This document shows, one piece after another, positions 24,898-34,303 of a DNA stretch of 64,000 nt. How positions within the stretch are numbered: the stretch's first letter is position 1; every line of letters begins with the position of its first letter. Source of the stretch: JALNZF01 sp964447405 (GTDB lineage: Bacteria > Nitrospirota > UBA9217). Location of the stretch: assembly GCA_964447405.1 (NCBI GenBank), contig CAYUSP010000003.1, forward strand, positions 434,001-498,000. The letters run 5' to 3'. A model generated the notes under the pieces. That model ran no database searches. It saw only the letters and a program-made list of their open reading frames with translations, and was not told the DNA's origin. Position numbers and translations under genes: made by a program.

Positions 24898-25974
24898 TTA
24901 TGGCAGATCCACGGTCAGGCTGTTGGAGTCCGAATAATGAACTGTATGGCAGGTAAGGCATCGTACGGCATTGGCTCCGTCCAGCACCAGATTATTCGAT
25001 GCATTGTCCGGCCATTCTCCGCCAGATGCCGAGCGCTGCCCTCCCTGAGACATTCCATTGACGTCGAGGGGCGCTGACCGGTCATAGCCCCTGCCGTTGG
25101 CATGCAGCGCAGCACCCACGGGATGACTGAAAACATTTATCCCGTTAGCGGGGTAGGCAACATCCCCCCCCTCGACACGGATATGGCTCTGAAGCCGGTA
25201 GTAATGGCAGTCCTCGCACATCTGGTTGATGTCGTCCGCTGTTCTCTGGTAATGCCTGCCAATGATCTCATACCGGTCCCCTGTTCTGACGGATGCGGGA
25301 AAAGCTGTTGACACCACGAGTTGAGACGTCGTATTGCCGGCGATAACGCGGACCTGCCCGACATTGACCGATGCCGTGGATGACTGGATCCTCACGTAGT
25401 AATTTCGCCATACATTGGGCGTCCAGAAAGCGGCTTTCGATGAATCGTTGATCGTCGTCACGGTTCCCGCGGCGGTTGTGCTGCCTGAATCACCCCCCCC
25501 TGGACTGCCGAACGGCGCTGCAAAGACATCCCATGCGTCGCTCGCCTGGGAATGGGGATTGTGGCACACAGAGCACACGACAATGCCGCCAAATCTATTG
25601 AGGGTGTTCCTGAGGACCGTGTTCGACAGACTGGACACGGGTTGGAGGCCGAAAGAATTCGACGGATTGGATGCGACCGGCATCGCGCCGACCCATCCAT
25701 GGGAGGTTCCGGACACACCCGGTATTGCATTCATTGCTCCGGTGAACGGTTTCCGCGATGCTGATCCGCCGCTCGTGTGGCAGCTGATGCAGAGATTCGC
25801 GTTGCCATTCACGGTGGTCAGCTGAGCCCCCTGCGCGTTGTGCGCGACGTGGCAGGTTTGGCAGGTCTGGGGCAGCAGCGGCCCGCCATGCGGCACATCA
25901 ACTGCACGGAGTTCCCTAGCCGGGAGCAGCAGCGCAGCAATTGCCAGTAGTGCTGTTAGATAATTCTTCGTCAT
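24898..25974 (-). CDS. Five-haem c-type cytochrome
   Basis: A 358-residue exported protein with a signal peptide (cleavage after about residue 24, LRAVD) and five CXXCH motifs: CQTCH, CISCH, CSVCH, CEDCH and CLTCH. The beginning DVPHGGPLLPQTCQTCHVAH is typical of doubled-CXXCH cytochromes of metal reducers. Between motifs 3 and 4 lies a haem-free region of about 120 residues (about 165-280) with many Ser, Thr and Val, probably a beta-domain. The gene starts 15 bases after the NHL/FG-GAP gene, so the two are in one operon. Confidence 0.88.
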   Translation of the reverse strand: MTKNYLTALLAIAALLLPARELRAVDVPHGGPLLPQTCQTCHVAHNAQGAQLTTVNGNANLCISCHTSGGSASRKPFTGAMNAIPGVSGTSHGWVGAMPVASNPSNSFGLQPVSSLSNTVLRNTLNRFGGIVVCSVCHNPHSQASDAWDVFAAPFGSPGGGDSGSTTAAGTVTTINDSSKAAFWTPNVWRNYYVRIQSSTASVNVGQVRVIAGNTTSQLVVSTAFPASVRTGDRYEIIGRHYQRTADDINQMCEDCHYYRLQSHIRVEGGDVAYPANGINVFSHPVGAALHANGRGYDRSAPLDVNGMSQGGQRSASGGEWPDNASNNLVLDGANAVRCLTCHTVHYSDSNSLTVDLP

Positions 25975-25989
25975 TGTGCGGTTCCCTGT

Positions 25990-28779
25990 TTAATGCCTGA
26001 TCGTACCGAACGACACTTCGGCGCCGTAGTGTGTATGATCGAATGCTCTGATCTCCTTCAGGAGTGTTCCCGCGGGATTGTAGATCCGGAACATCGCTTC
26101 ATTGTTCTGACTGACGCCGCTGCCAATGAGGATTTCAGCGATACCATCGCCGTCCAGGTCCATGGACGAGAGTGTAGGCGCGGATTTCGCGTTCTCAAAC
26201 GCCTTGATCGTCACGGTACCCGGCGATAGTGCTCCATTAAACGCCTGAACAACTCCTTCACGCTCCCCGACGTAGCCGATGAGTATCTCGTCGATGCCGT
26301 CGTTATTGATGTCCCCCGCCGCCACCGTGGTCCTGGTTTTCCCCGCGCTGCGAGGCTTGCCGAGAGGAACCGTTCCCGCGGCGATGCGTGTCGCCGTGAG
26401 ATCATCGCTGAACGCGTGAATCTCTATCCGCGTACCCAGCACCATGATCAGTTCCAACTTGCCGTCGCCATTCACATCACCAAACGCGATCGATGCAGGA
26501 AACCGCATATCGTCTGAAAATTCACTCCAATCATCTCGGCCGTTTTCACTATGTTCATCGTCGCGCTCGGCGTCGACGGTCAGTCTTGCCTGCTCCGCCA
26601 GCCTCCGGTGCTCATCGAGCGCGTAGATGATGATCCTGCCGTGTTCGCGGTCCTCATCCATCATGCTGAGAGCGATAAGGCTTCTGCCCGTCCCGGTTAT
26701 ATCGCCGGCCGCGAGGTTCGCGCCGTATTTCGTCCGCGCAATGGCAGCTTTCGCGGCAAGCAGCGTGCCGTCAGCTTTATACACAGCCACTTGCGCCTCG
26801 TTGTTCGGACCAGGGCCGGGTGCCGCAATGATCTCGTCAAAGCCATCGCCATCCACATCACCCAGCGCTATCCGTGCCCCGTATTTCGTTGCCAGGGTCT
26901 TGAATTGCCTCAGCAGAACTCCATCAGGTTCGAACAAGGCAACCAGGGAGTCATTCGCAGGCCCTGGTCCTTTTGCCGCGGCGATCACATTGGCAACTGG
27001 CAGCGGTAGGTAGGAACCCTCAACGATGATGCGCTGGCCTGTCATGATGCGAATGGTTCTCGTTGCCGGGCGCCTGTAGCCAGTAACATGGCCGAACTGG
27101 ACAACATACCTGCCGGGTCGCGCCTCATCCGTGCTCCAGTATTTACCCGTTCCCTGGTACGCGGCAGGTCCGGTTATGGTAAAGGAGGATGCGTCCAGGT
27201 TCGTCTTTACCACGATGGTCCCCGCTTTCACCACACGGAGCGTGATTGGTATGGTTGCCGGGCTTCCCGCCGCGCCCGGAGCCTGCACGGCAACCTGGGA
27301 TGTATACAGGCCTTCGGCAAAAGCCGAAGCTCCGGGGATGGCGGCGACCTTGATGCTGCCGGGAGTAACGCCCGACAACGGTAACAGTGCCAGCCAGGGC
27401 GCGCTCGTCTCCGCGCTCCAGGTCAGCGGCACACTCCCGAGGACCGTGAGCAATCTGCTGGTGGGTTCGCCGTTTACCTGCTGAAGCAATGACAGGGTGT
27501 CGGGCGAAACAAGGAGCTGCGGCACAACCGTAAGTGCAACCTGAACAGCATGATCATTGACACCGGTGTGAATCGTGATGATGCCGTTATAGAGGCCCGG
27601 TGCAAGCGATCCCGCATCGACTGATACAGCAATGGATGATGGCGCAGTACCCGACAGCTGGCTCAGCATCACGGAAAAAGGCGCATTGATCGATGCGGTC
27701 CAGGGAATAACTGTCCCGGCGTTCAGCGGGGTCACCTGAATGGTCTGCGAAGCGGGCGACATTGCGGTTCCTTTGATGTAAGCAAGAGCCGCGGGATTTA
27801 CGACCACGGCATCGGGATCACCGGCCCCGAACACCTCGATCCTTCGGTTCGCTGCGTTCGCGACAAAGAGCCGGCCGCCGCTCATTGCAACGTCTTTGGG
27901 GACTTTAAGACTGCCGGGTTCGGTACCGAACTGCCCCAGGGTTTCCAGGTACAAGCCGGTCTGATCAAAAACTGATATCGTTGCCTGGAACGCATCCGCC
28001 ACATACACCTTGCCGTTCGCGATAGCGATGCCCTGCGGCCGCGTCAGCCTGCCCCCGCCGCCGCCGAACTGGGAAAAGCTTCTGAGATGATTACCCGCTG
28101 CATCAAAGACCTGCACACGAGCGTTCAGGTGGTCAGCAACATAGATCTCGTGGACAGCGTCGTCAATTGCAATGCCGGTGGGAAATCTCATGGTGCCATC
28201 AACCGTCCCGGTGCCGCCGAACGATGAGGTGAAGGCGCCATCAGGCGAATAGATCCTGATCTCGTCGCGGAGGCTGTCGGTCACATATAGGGAACCGTCG
28301 CCCGCTACCGCTATGTCGCCCGGCATGCCGAATTCTCCGCTGCCGTTCCCGAGGCTGAAAAGAGGTTGTCCTGACTGACTGATGACCGTTACACTGCCGT
28401 CCGCTGCGTCACCCACATACACGCGGTTTCGCGCTGAATCAACAGCTACGGAAAGCGGCTCCTGAAATCCATTGAAAGACCCGGCATGCGCACCATCCTT
28501 GGTAAAAATCTGAATCCTGCCGCTCTCGGGCAGGGACACATAGATCAGACCCCTGTTGTCGATGGCTATGCGCGCAGGCTCATAACTTCCTGTTGCTATT
28601 GCCGAAAAAAATGCCGAACTTGTGGGAGAAGATGCAGGGGAGGTGCTGCTTCCGAAGGAAAGACCCATGCTGAACGCTGGAGAACAATAATGGAGAAGTA
28701 TAATGAAAAAAGCGAAAAGAAAAACTGCGACAGCCCGGAGATGAGCACACCTCCGGACGAAATATTGGTTAAAAATCAT
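25990..28779 (-). CDS. NHL-repeat and FG-GAP beta-propeller surface protein
   Basis: A 929-residue exported protein. After a signal sequence or N-terminal membrane anchor (about 15-38), residues 60-330 form NHL repeats (for example FPTGIAIDDAVHEIYVADHL). Residues 340-520 are BACON/Ig-like beta modules, and residues 600-925 contain FG-GAP/VCBS units such as IALGDVDGDGFDEIIAAPGP, with calcium-binding DxDGDG loops. It heads the operon with two multihaem cytochromes. NHL proteins often accompany outer-membrane cytochrome complexes in metal reducers, probably as scaffolds. The ATG is preceded by GGGGGGG. Confidence 0.85.
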   Translation of the reverse strand: MIFNQYFVRRCAHLRAVAVFLFAFFIILLHYCSPAFSMGLSFGSSTSPASSPTSSAFFSAIATGSYEPARIAIDNRGLIYVSLPESGRIQIFTKDGAHAGSFNGFQEPLSVAVDSARNRVYVGDAADGSVTVISQSGQPLFSLGNGSGEFGMPGDIAVAGDGSLYVTDSLRDEIRIYSPDGAFTSSFGGTGTVDGTMRFPTGIAIDDAVHEIYVADHLNARVQVFDAAGNHLRSFSQFGGGGGRLTRPQGIAIANGKVYVADAFQATISVFDQTGLYLETLGQFGTEPGSLKVPKDVAMSGGRLFVANAANRRIEVFGAGDPDAVVVNPAALAYIKGTAMSPASQTIQVTPLNAGTVIPWTASINAPFSVMLSQLSGTAPSSIAVSVDAGSLAPGLYNGIITIHTGVNDHAVQVALTVVPQLLVSPDTLSLLQQVNGEPTSRLLTVLGSVPLTWSAETSAPWLALLPLSGVTPGSIKVAAIPGASAFAEGLYTSQVAVQAPGAAGSPATIPITLRVVKAGTIVVKTNLDASSFTITGPAAYQGTGKYWSTDEARPGRYVVQFGHVTGYRRPATRTIRIMTGQRIIVEGSYLPLPVANVIAAAKGPGPANDSLVALFEPDGVLLRQFKTLATKYGARIALGDVDGDGFDEIIAAPGPGPNNEAQVAVYKADGTLLAAKAAIARTKYGANLAAGDITGTGRSLIALSMMDEDREHGRIIIYALDEHRRLAEQARLTVDAERDDEHSENGRDDWSEFSDDMRFPASIAFGDVNGDGKLELIMVLGTRIEIHAFSDDLTATRIAAGTVPLGKPRSAGKTRTTVAAGDINNDGIDEILIGYVGEREGVVQAFNGALSPGTVTIKAFENAKSAPTLSSMDLDGDGIAEILIGSGVSQNNEAMFRIYNPAGTLLKEIRAFDHTHYGAEVSFGTIRH

Positions 28780-29130
28780 GTAGATGTCCCCCCCACAAGG
28801 ACACTGTACAGGTGATAAGCCTTATACGTGTGTAAAACTGTTTTTAATGTACCACATACCCATGTAAATTTCAAGATGGGGAACGTAATATAAGGTCCGA
28901 TATGTGCAACAATGTGCATCACTGAAAGTATTACTCTCCATGACAGGTTTCGAAGTTCAGCGCGGGCGGAAAATCTACAATTCGGTTTCAGGCTTTCCCG
29001 GTTCTGTGCTATAATCCTGTTCAAGATTGTCAGTCTGTAGTCGGACAGAATAGCGTGGCAGGATTTTTTTGTTTCATGGCCTTGCTGGCATTCCCCTTTT
29101 ACCCATACATATTCTCCCTGAGGAGACAAG
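28780..29130. promoter_or_regulatory. Divergent regulatory region, NHL operon and OMP gene
   Basis: This 351-bp gap separates divergent genes. On the minus strand TTGAAA and TACATT lie 17 bases apart around 28845-28875 and could drive the cytochrome operon. Rightward, the box TATAAT occurs near 29010 without a convincing -35. No gene is seen in the gap. Confidence 0.45.
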
Positions 29131-30243
29131 ATGAATTCGGATTTTTCAAATCGCGCACACCTTCTGTATGCAATCCTGATCAGCTTTGCGGTAGTCATGC
29201 TTTATCCATTCTGTGAGAATGCCTCTGCAGGAACGTCGGATAAAACCGGCACCAACGCCGACCTCTATTCGCTCACCATTACGCCTGCATCGGTCCCGAC
29301 AGGATCCCATCCGCAGATCGTCGGCTTTGTGAGCAATCTTTCCACCACGTCCAACGGAAACGATGGGAAGGCGCTATTCGATGTCATGGCCGTTATACTC
29401 CTTCCGAACGGAACTCAAAAAAGCCTGCTCTGGCGTGATGTAAGCTTCTCGGCTGGACAGAAAAAAGCCTATTCATGCGGTACGGGTTTTGATACCAAGC
29501 AGCCCGGTATGTACAAGATAACCTTCTCCGTTTACAACAGCGGCAAAACGCACCTGTATTCGTCGCTTTCTAAATCGTTCACCATGCACACGCCGCAGAC
29601 CGTTTCAAAACCCTCGCCAACCGCGAAACCGGCAGTTCCACCAGCCGCAGCAGCAATAAAACCCAAGACACCTCCGTCTCCTGCCCAGAAAAAGGACTAC
29701 CCCCCCGCAAGACTTGACAAGCCTGACACCGCAGTCCAGCAGCCGCCCGTACAGGCGGAAAAACCTGCGGAGACCGCTGCCCCCCTGCGAAGAGAAAGCC
29801 CTGTCGAACGGCGGATCCTGGGCATCGGCGGCCATGTCAACACGATGAACTACAGCGCGGGCGCTGCCTTCACGCTGTGGCCCCTGAAGAATCTGGCGCT
29901 GCAGGGTACCTACGGCACAGGAACCTTCACGTCGTACGAGGCACGGCTGTTCTATCGTTTTCCCCTGTCCCGCCTTATCAATCCCTATCTGGGGGCAGGC
30001 TATCTTCACACAGAACGGAAAGGGAACGTCATCGGGACCGATGTAGCTATCGCGGGGAGCAGCGGAACCGTGTTCGCCGGTCTGGAGCTTCAGTTGTATA
30101 AGTTCATGTACCTCTACGCGGACGCCTCCGGCACTGCCTTGAAGCTAAAGAAAGAGGTCGTGAGCGGAACGACCCAGGCCACTGCCACGGTGAAATACGC
30201 ACCCGTGACCGTGAACATGGGAATCACGTTCTATCTCTTTTAG
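29131..30243 (+). CDS. Putative outer-membrane beta-barrel protein with proline-rich linker
   Basis: A 370-residue exported protein in three parts. After the signal peptide (to about 34) comes a beta-rich domain (about 40-155, DLYSLTITPASVPTGSHPQI). A Pro/Ala/Lys-rich linker follows (about 157-225), and then an OmpA-like small barrel (about 230-370) with alternating strands such as NLALQGTYGTGTFTSYEARL, ending in NMGITFYLF with a terminal Phe, as recognised by the Bam machinery. Function unknown; the linker may span peptidoglycan. The ATG follows GAGGAGAC. Confidence 0.7.
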   Translation: MNSDFSNRAHLLYAILISFAVVMLYPFCENASAGTSDKTGTNADLYSLTITPASVPTGSHPQIVGFVSNLSTTSNGNDGKALFDVMAVILLPNGTQKSLLWRDVSFSAGQKKAYSCGTGFDTKQPGMYKITFSVYNSGKTHLYSSLSKSFTMHTPQTVSKPSPTAKPAVPPAAAAIKPKTPPSPAQKKDYPPARLDKPDTAVQQPPVQAEKPAETAAPLRRESPVERRILGIGGHVNTMNYSAGAAFTLWPLKNLALQGTYGTGTFTSYEARLFYRFPLSRLINPYLGAGYLHTERKGNVIGTDVAIAGSSGTVFAGLELQLYKFMYLYADASGTALKLKKEVVSGTTQATATVKYAPVTVNMGITFYLF

Positions 30244-30308
30244 CAAGTGGTAAAACCTCGTGTTTTTGTAGGCTCCCTTCTCCTGATGTGCTATAATCCC
30301 GCCTTGCC

Positions 30309-32336
30309 ATGACCCTTTATGCATCCACTATCTTCCTGAGCGCGTTCCTGCTCTTCCAGCTTCAGCCCATGATCGCGAAGATGATCCTCCCGTGGTTCGG
30401 GGGATCCGCTGCTGTCTGGATCACTGCACTCCTCTTTTTTCAAACCGCGCTTCTTGGGGGCTACTTGTATGCTCACTGGTCCATTCGCTCGCTCAAGCCG
30501 AAGACGCAAGCTCTGGTGCATGCTCTTCTGCTTGGAGCAAGCGTCCTGCTTCTGCCCATACTTCCCTCATTGGACTGGAAACCCTCCGGAGGTGAAGACC
30601 CGATTCCCCGCATTCTCGGACTGCTTGCGGTCTCCATCGGTCTGCCGTATTTCCTGCTGTCTACGACCACCCCGCTCATCCAGGCCTGGTATGCCCGAAA
30701 GCACAAGGCTGCCCTGCCTTACCGGCTCTTTGCACTCTCGAATCTCGCTTCTTTGCTGGGGCTCCTCGCATACCCGGTACTCGTAGAGCCGAACGTTCTG
30801 CTCCGGCATCAGTCGTGGGGATGGTCTGTCGCTTATGTCGTCTTTGTCCTTTTGGGCCTTACCGCCTCCCTGGTCAGCCAACGATCGGTTGGTGAGGATG
30901 CTTGTCCCGCTCCCGAAGCAGCACCTGACACAGCCGGCGAATGCCGTCCTCCCAAGCGCGGGGAGCAGGTCCTCTGGCTGCTGCTGGCCGGGTGCACATC
31001 AATGCTGCTGCTCGCGGTCACGAATCATCTCACGCAGAACGTGGCCTCGATCCCGTTCCTCTGGATCCTGCCGCTCGGTATCTATCTCCTCACGTTCATC
31101 CTCATCTTTGACTTTGAGCGTTTCTACCACAGCACGGTTTTCACCTGGCTCGTAATTCTCGCCTTCCTCGGCATGGCATACGGCCTCGGCACCTGGAACT
31201 CGCACACCAGCCTGAAGCTCGTGATCCCTTCGTTCAGCGCCGGTCTTTTCGTTTGCTGTATGTACTTTCATGGCGAGCTCGCGAAGCGCAAACCAGCCCC
31301 GCGCTTTCTGACGTCATTTTACCTCATGCTTTCGCTTGGCGGCGCGCTCGGCGGCATGCTCGTGGGCATCGCTGCGCCGCTTTTCCTTCCGGGATATTTT
31401 GAATTACCCGTGGCGCTCTCCCTTGCCGCGATACTGATGCTGGCTCTTCTACGGTACCGAACGTGGCGGTTTACCCTGCTCTTTGCCTGGGCAGCTGCCA
31501 TGGCCATGCTTCTCGCTGCCGGGTACTTTTATACCTCGTACCGGGAATCCTCCCGCGTCATGGCACGCAACTTCTACGGCGGCCTCCGCGTTCAGGAGTA
31601 TGGGACTGGTTCGGACGCTGAAGCGCGGATGCTCGTCCATGGGACCGTGGACCACGGTATGCAGTTCGTCGCCCCTTCGCGCCGGAACGAACACGTCACC
31701 TATTACAGTCCGGAATCAGGCGTCGGAAGGGCGATCCAGCACCTCCGCGGCTCCCGCCTGCCGCTACGCGTTGGCATAATCGGACTGGGAGCGGGTTCAT
31801 TGGCAGCGTATGCACTGCCCGGGGATGTGTTTCGTTTTTATGAGATTAATCCGCTCGTGGTAAAGCTTGCGCGGGATGAATTCTTTTATCTCGAACAATG
31901 CCGCGGAACGGTTGAAGTCATTCTGGGTGACGGCCGCCTTTCTCTCGAACGTGAGGCCCTGCAGAACTACGATCTCCTCGCAATTGACGCCTTCTCCGGC
32001 GACGCGGTGCCCGTACATCTCCTCACCCGACAGGCGCTTGATCTCTATTTCCGGCACGTGAAGCCGGACGGCATCCTCGCGCTTCATATCACGAATACGC
32101 ATCTTGCCCTGGCGCCGGTCGTGGGAAGACTCGCAGAAGTGCTGGGTAAACGGGTGGTGGTGATAACGAATGACCGGGATGGTGTGCGAAAAATATACAG
32201 CTCTACGTGGGCGCTCATGACCTCCCGGCCGATTTCCGGGACGGAGATTTGGGATGAAGCGGATGAGATCGAACTTCGGCCCGAGGTTGGCGTCTGGACC
32301 GATGACTACAACAACCTGTTCAAGATATTAAAATAA
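30309..32336 (+). CDS. Fused transporter-like/spermidine synthase family protein
   Basis: A 675-residue protein with about ten membrane segments in the N-terminal 420 residues (beginning FLSAFLLFQLQPMIAKMILP) and a C-terminal spermidine-synthase-like Rossmann domain (about 440-675). That domain contains GIIGLGAGSLAAYA for SAM binding, FYEINPLVVKLA and LAIDAFSGDAVPVHLLT. This fused MFS/spermidine synthase architecture is common in proteobacteria, and substrate and reaction are not established. The catalytic Asp of true aminopropyltransferases appears in DAFSGD. The start lacks a clear ribosome-binding site. Confidence 0.88.
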   Translation: MTLYASTIFLSAFLLFQLQPMIAKMILPWFGGSAAVWITALLFFQTALLGGYLYAHWSIRSLKPKTQALVHALLLGASVLLLPILPSLDWKPSGGEDPIPRILGLLAVSIGLPYFLLSTTTPLIQAWYARKHKAALPYRLFALSNLASLLGLLAYPVLVEPNVLLRHQSWGWSVAYVVFVLLGLTASLVSQRSVGEDACPAPEAAPDTAGECRPPKRGEQVLWLLLAGCTSMLLLAVTNHLTQNVASIPFLWILPLGIYLLTFILIFDFERFYHSTVFTWLVILAFLGMAYGLGTWNSHTSLKLVIPSFSAGLFVCCMYFHGELAKRKPAPRFLTSFYLMLSLGGALGGMLVGIAAPLFLPGYFELPVALSLAAILMLALLRYRTWRFTLLFAWAAAMAMLLAAGYFYTSYRESSRVMARNFYGGLRVQEYGTGSDAEARMLVHGTVDHGMQFVAPSRRNEHVTYYSPESGVGRAIQHLRGSRLPLRVGIIGLGAGSLAAYALPGDVFRFYEINPLVVKLARDEFFYLEQCRGTVEVILGDGRLSLEREALQNYDLLAIDAFSGDAVPVHLLTRQALDLYFRHVKPDGILALHITNTHLALAPVVGRLAEVLGKRVVVITNDRDGVRKIYSSTWALMTSRPISGTEIWDEADEIELRPEVGVWTDDYNNLFKILK

Positions 32337-32366
32337 AACCATCTGGTGGTGAAGCCCGCGGTTCAC

Positions 32367-33062
32367 TTATGATCCTCTGACCAGCTGGCCTTTCTTCACG
32401 ACAAAAGACTCTATCGCAGCCCGGCCCTCGGCCGTCAACTGCAGAAATTTAATGCCGTATCTTCCGTTCCGCGCCCCGGCGGCCTTTGGCATCACCCGGA
32501 CAACCTCTCCGGTTGTTTTTATCTGCACCGAATCGGGCAAAAAGAACGAGCACTGGATGCGGCTTCCTGCTGGGATTTCCTTGTCCGTCTCGATCAACAT
32601 TCCCGATGCACTGATGTTCTCTGAGCTGCAGAAAAACGTTTTATCATTAATATTCCCTTCAGCATTCACTCTCAGCAGGACCCGGTACGACTCCCTCCAG
32701 GCTATTTCCAGGAGGTTTCGCGCCTGCTTAACGAGATGCGCATTGTCGATTGGCAGCTTCAGGACGGCATTGGCGCCGCAGCCGGAGGCGCGTCGTACAG
32801 CGCCTGCATCATCTTTGCAAAGGATCATGATGGAGACCATGCGCAGAGCGGGATCCTTCCTTATCGCGGCGCAGAGGACCTCGCATGCCATGCCCGGAAG
32901 ATCAAGAGTAATGATCATCAGGTTCACTTTGTTCGCGCGATGGAGGGCAAGCGCCTCTTCACCGGTGGCGGCGACGAACTGCTGAATATCGTTCCGGGAC
33001 ATGAATCCTTTCTCGTTCCCGATGGCCTTCTGTACGTCACCCGTGATCAATACTTTTTTCAT
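32367..33062 (-). CDS. Response regulator receiver-PilZ protein
   Basis: A 231-residue protein. Residues 1-115 form a receiver domain with the phospho-acceptor region MIITLDLPGM and the conserved Lys in NAVLKLPI. Residues 125-225 form a PilZ domain, with RESYR upstream and ENISASGM as the c-di-GMP binding D/NxSxxG motif. It would couple a two-component signal to c-di-GMP. A second REC-PilZ gene lies divergently at 33321. The ATG at 33062 has AGGAC upstream; a GTG at 33080 is an alternative. Confidence 0.85.
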   Translation of the reverse strand: MKKVLITGDVQKAIGNEKGFMSRNDIQQFVAATGEEALALHRANKVNLMIITLDLPGMACEVLCAAIRKDPALRMVSIMILCKDDAGAVRRASGCGANAVLKLPIDNAHLVKQARNLLEIAWRESYRVLLRVNAEGNINDKTFFCSSENISASGMLIETDKEIPAGSRIQCSFFLPDSVQIKTTGEVVRVMPKAAGARNGRYGIKFLQLTAEGRAAIESFVVKKGQLVRGS

Positions 33063-33218
33063 AATAGTCCTATTATCCACTCCCCGCCAACCAGAATCTC
33101 CCGATGCACAAGAAGATCCGGCATGAATATCGCTGCCATTATAGCATAACCATTCAGCTGGGCAAATCCGTTCTTGTTATCGTTCGGGTCGCAAGCCTTT
33201 TTGCAACAAAGTGTTACC

Positions 33219-33246
33219 TTGACTTGCGGGAAATTCCCACTATAAT
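33219..33246 (+). promoter_or_regulatory. Promoter with internal palindrome, REC-PilZ gene
   Basis: TTGACT (33219-33224) and TATAAT (33241-33246) are 16 bases apart. The spacer contains the perfect palindrome GGGAAATTCCC (33228-33238), a plausible operator. The REC-PilZ start lies 75 bases downstream. Confidence 0.65.
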
Positions 33247-33320
33247 TTAGCTGTTACCATGAAGCTTGAGGCAGACAACAAACGCCCGAGCTCATGGATC
33301 TTGCGGCACGTGGGGGAAAC

Positions 33321-34001
33321 ATGAGAACACTGAGAAAGCGAAGGGCTGTAATCTTCGACGATGAACCCTCGATCCAAACCCTCTTTAAGGATTACTTTTC
33401 ACAAATGGGCTACGAAGTACTCACCTATGGCGAACCACTGCTCTGCCCTGTTTACGGGCAGGCCGGGAGTGTATGTGAACAGGGGCACCCCTGCGCAGAC
33501 GTTCTCATTACCGACGATCAAATGCCTCGCATGTCCGGTGTAGAACTACTCCGCATGCAGGCAGACAATGGATGCAAAATGCCTCCGGAGAACAAGGCGC
33601 TCATGTCCGGGGACATCAGCGACGAAAAACATCGCATCGTCTCGGCAATGGGGTGCGCTGCCTTTGTCAAACCCTTTTCTCTGCGCGACATGGATTCCTG
33701 GATCGCCGCATGCGAGCAGCGCATGGACCTGTCACAGCCCCTTGCCACGCGCAGGAACGCTGAACGCTACCCGGCAGCGTACGATGTCCGCTATTTTGAG
33801 GACCGCGGCAATACGGTCCGGACCGCGACCGCGGTGAACATAAGCACGACCGGCCTCTGCCTTAAAGTGCCGGCTCCCCTTCTCAGGAAGCAGTCCATCA
33901 GGATTGACACCGTGCTTCCTATCATGTCGCATATGACCTCGGTGCGATGGGTAAGCGAACTCGGGAATGGCGCGTTCCTTGCCGGGCTTCAGTGCTGCTG
34001 A
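33321..34001 (+). CDS. Response regulator receiver-PilZ protein
   Basis: A 226-residue protein with a receiver domain (about 8-130): acidic pair in VIFDDEPS, phospho-acceptor in VLITDDQMPRMSG, Lys in AFVKPFSL. A C-terminal PilZ-like domain follows (about 140-225) with RRNAERYP and NISTTGLCL. The receiver carries an insert with three cysteines (LLCPVYGQAGSVCEQGHPC) before the acceptor strand. The ATG at 33321 follows GGGGGAAAC. It is divergent from a similar gene at 33062, and both may report to the motility or exopolysaccharide machinery. Confidence 0.85.
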   Translation: MRTLRKRRAVIFDDEPSIQTLFKDYFSQMGYEVLTYGEPLLCPVYGQAGSVCEQGHPCADVLITDDQMPRMSGVELLRMQADNGCKMPPENKALMSGDISDEKHRIVSAMGCAAFVKPFSLRDMDSWIAACEQRMDLSQPLATRRNAERYPAAYDVRYFEDRGNTVRTATAVNISTTGLCLKVPAPLLRKQSIRIDTVLPIMSHMTSVRWVSELGNGAFLAGLQCC

Positions 34002-34084
34002 TCCGGGTAAATCTTCCCCCTGCGGTATCGACATGTTTAGTATATGTTCCGCTCTTTTTTTTCGCCTCTAAAAGCATGTAATGC

Positions 34085-34205
34085 AAACCAATTTTCGCGC
34101 AAAGCCGCAAAGGCGCCAAGAAATTCACAAAGAAAGAACCAGGCGTTTGTCGAATAACGAGACTTAAAGGTTTTCTTTGCGCTCTTTGCGGCTTTGCGCG
34201 AGACG
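34085..34205. repeat. Intergenic inverted-repeat element
   Basis: TCGCGCAAAGCCGCAAAGG (about 34097) and CTTTGCGGCTTTGCGCGAG (about 34184) are inverted copies separated by about 70 bp, with nested AAAGAAA/TTTCTTT. Units of this CGCAAAG type are common dispersed intergenic repeats. No gene is visible inside. Confidence 0.55.
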
Positions 34206-34303
34206 CATTGCCTTTGACCTGAATAGTTTCCATGTTTTTTAAAAACCGAACTCGCCATTTAACATGCCTGCCTACGTACGCGCATAATTCCGGAGGTAAA
34301 ACC

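Noticed and set aside
29050..29070. Possible sigma-54 promoter (TGGCAG ... TTTTG)
   Set aside because: The second C of TGGCAC and the GC of the -12 element are missing, so it is below a reasonable match.
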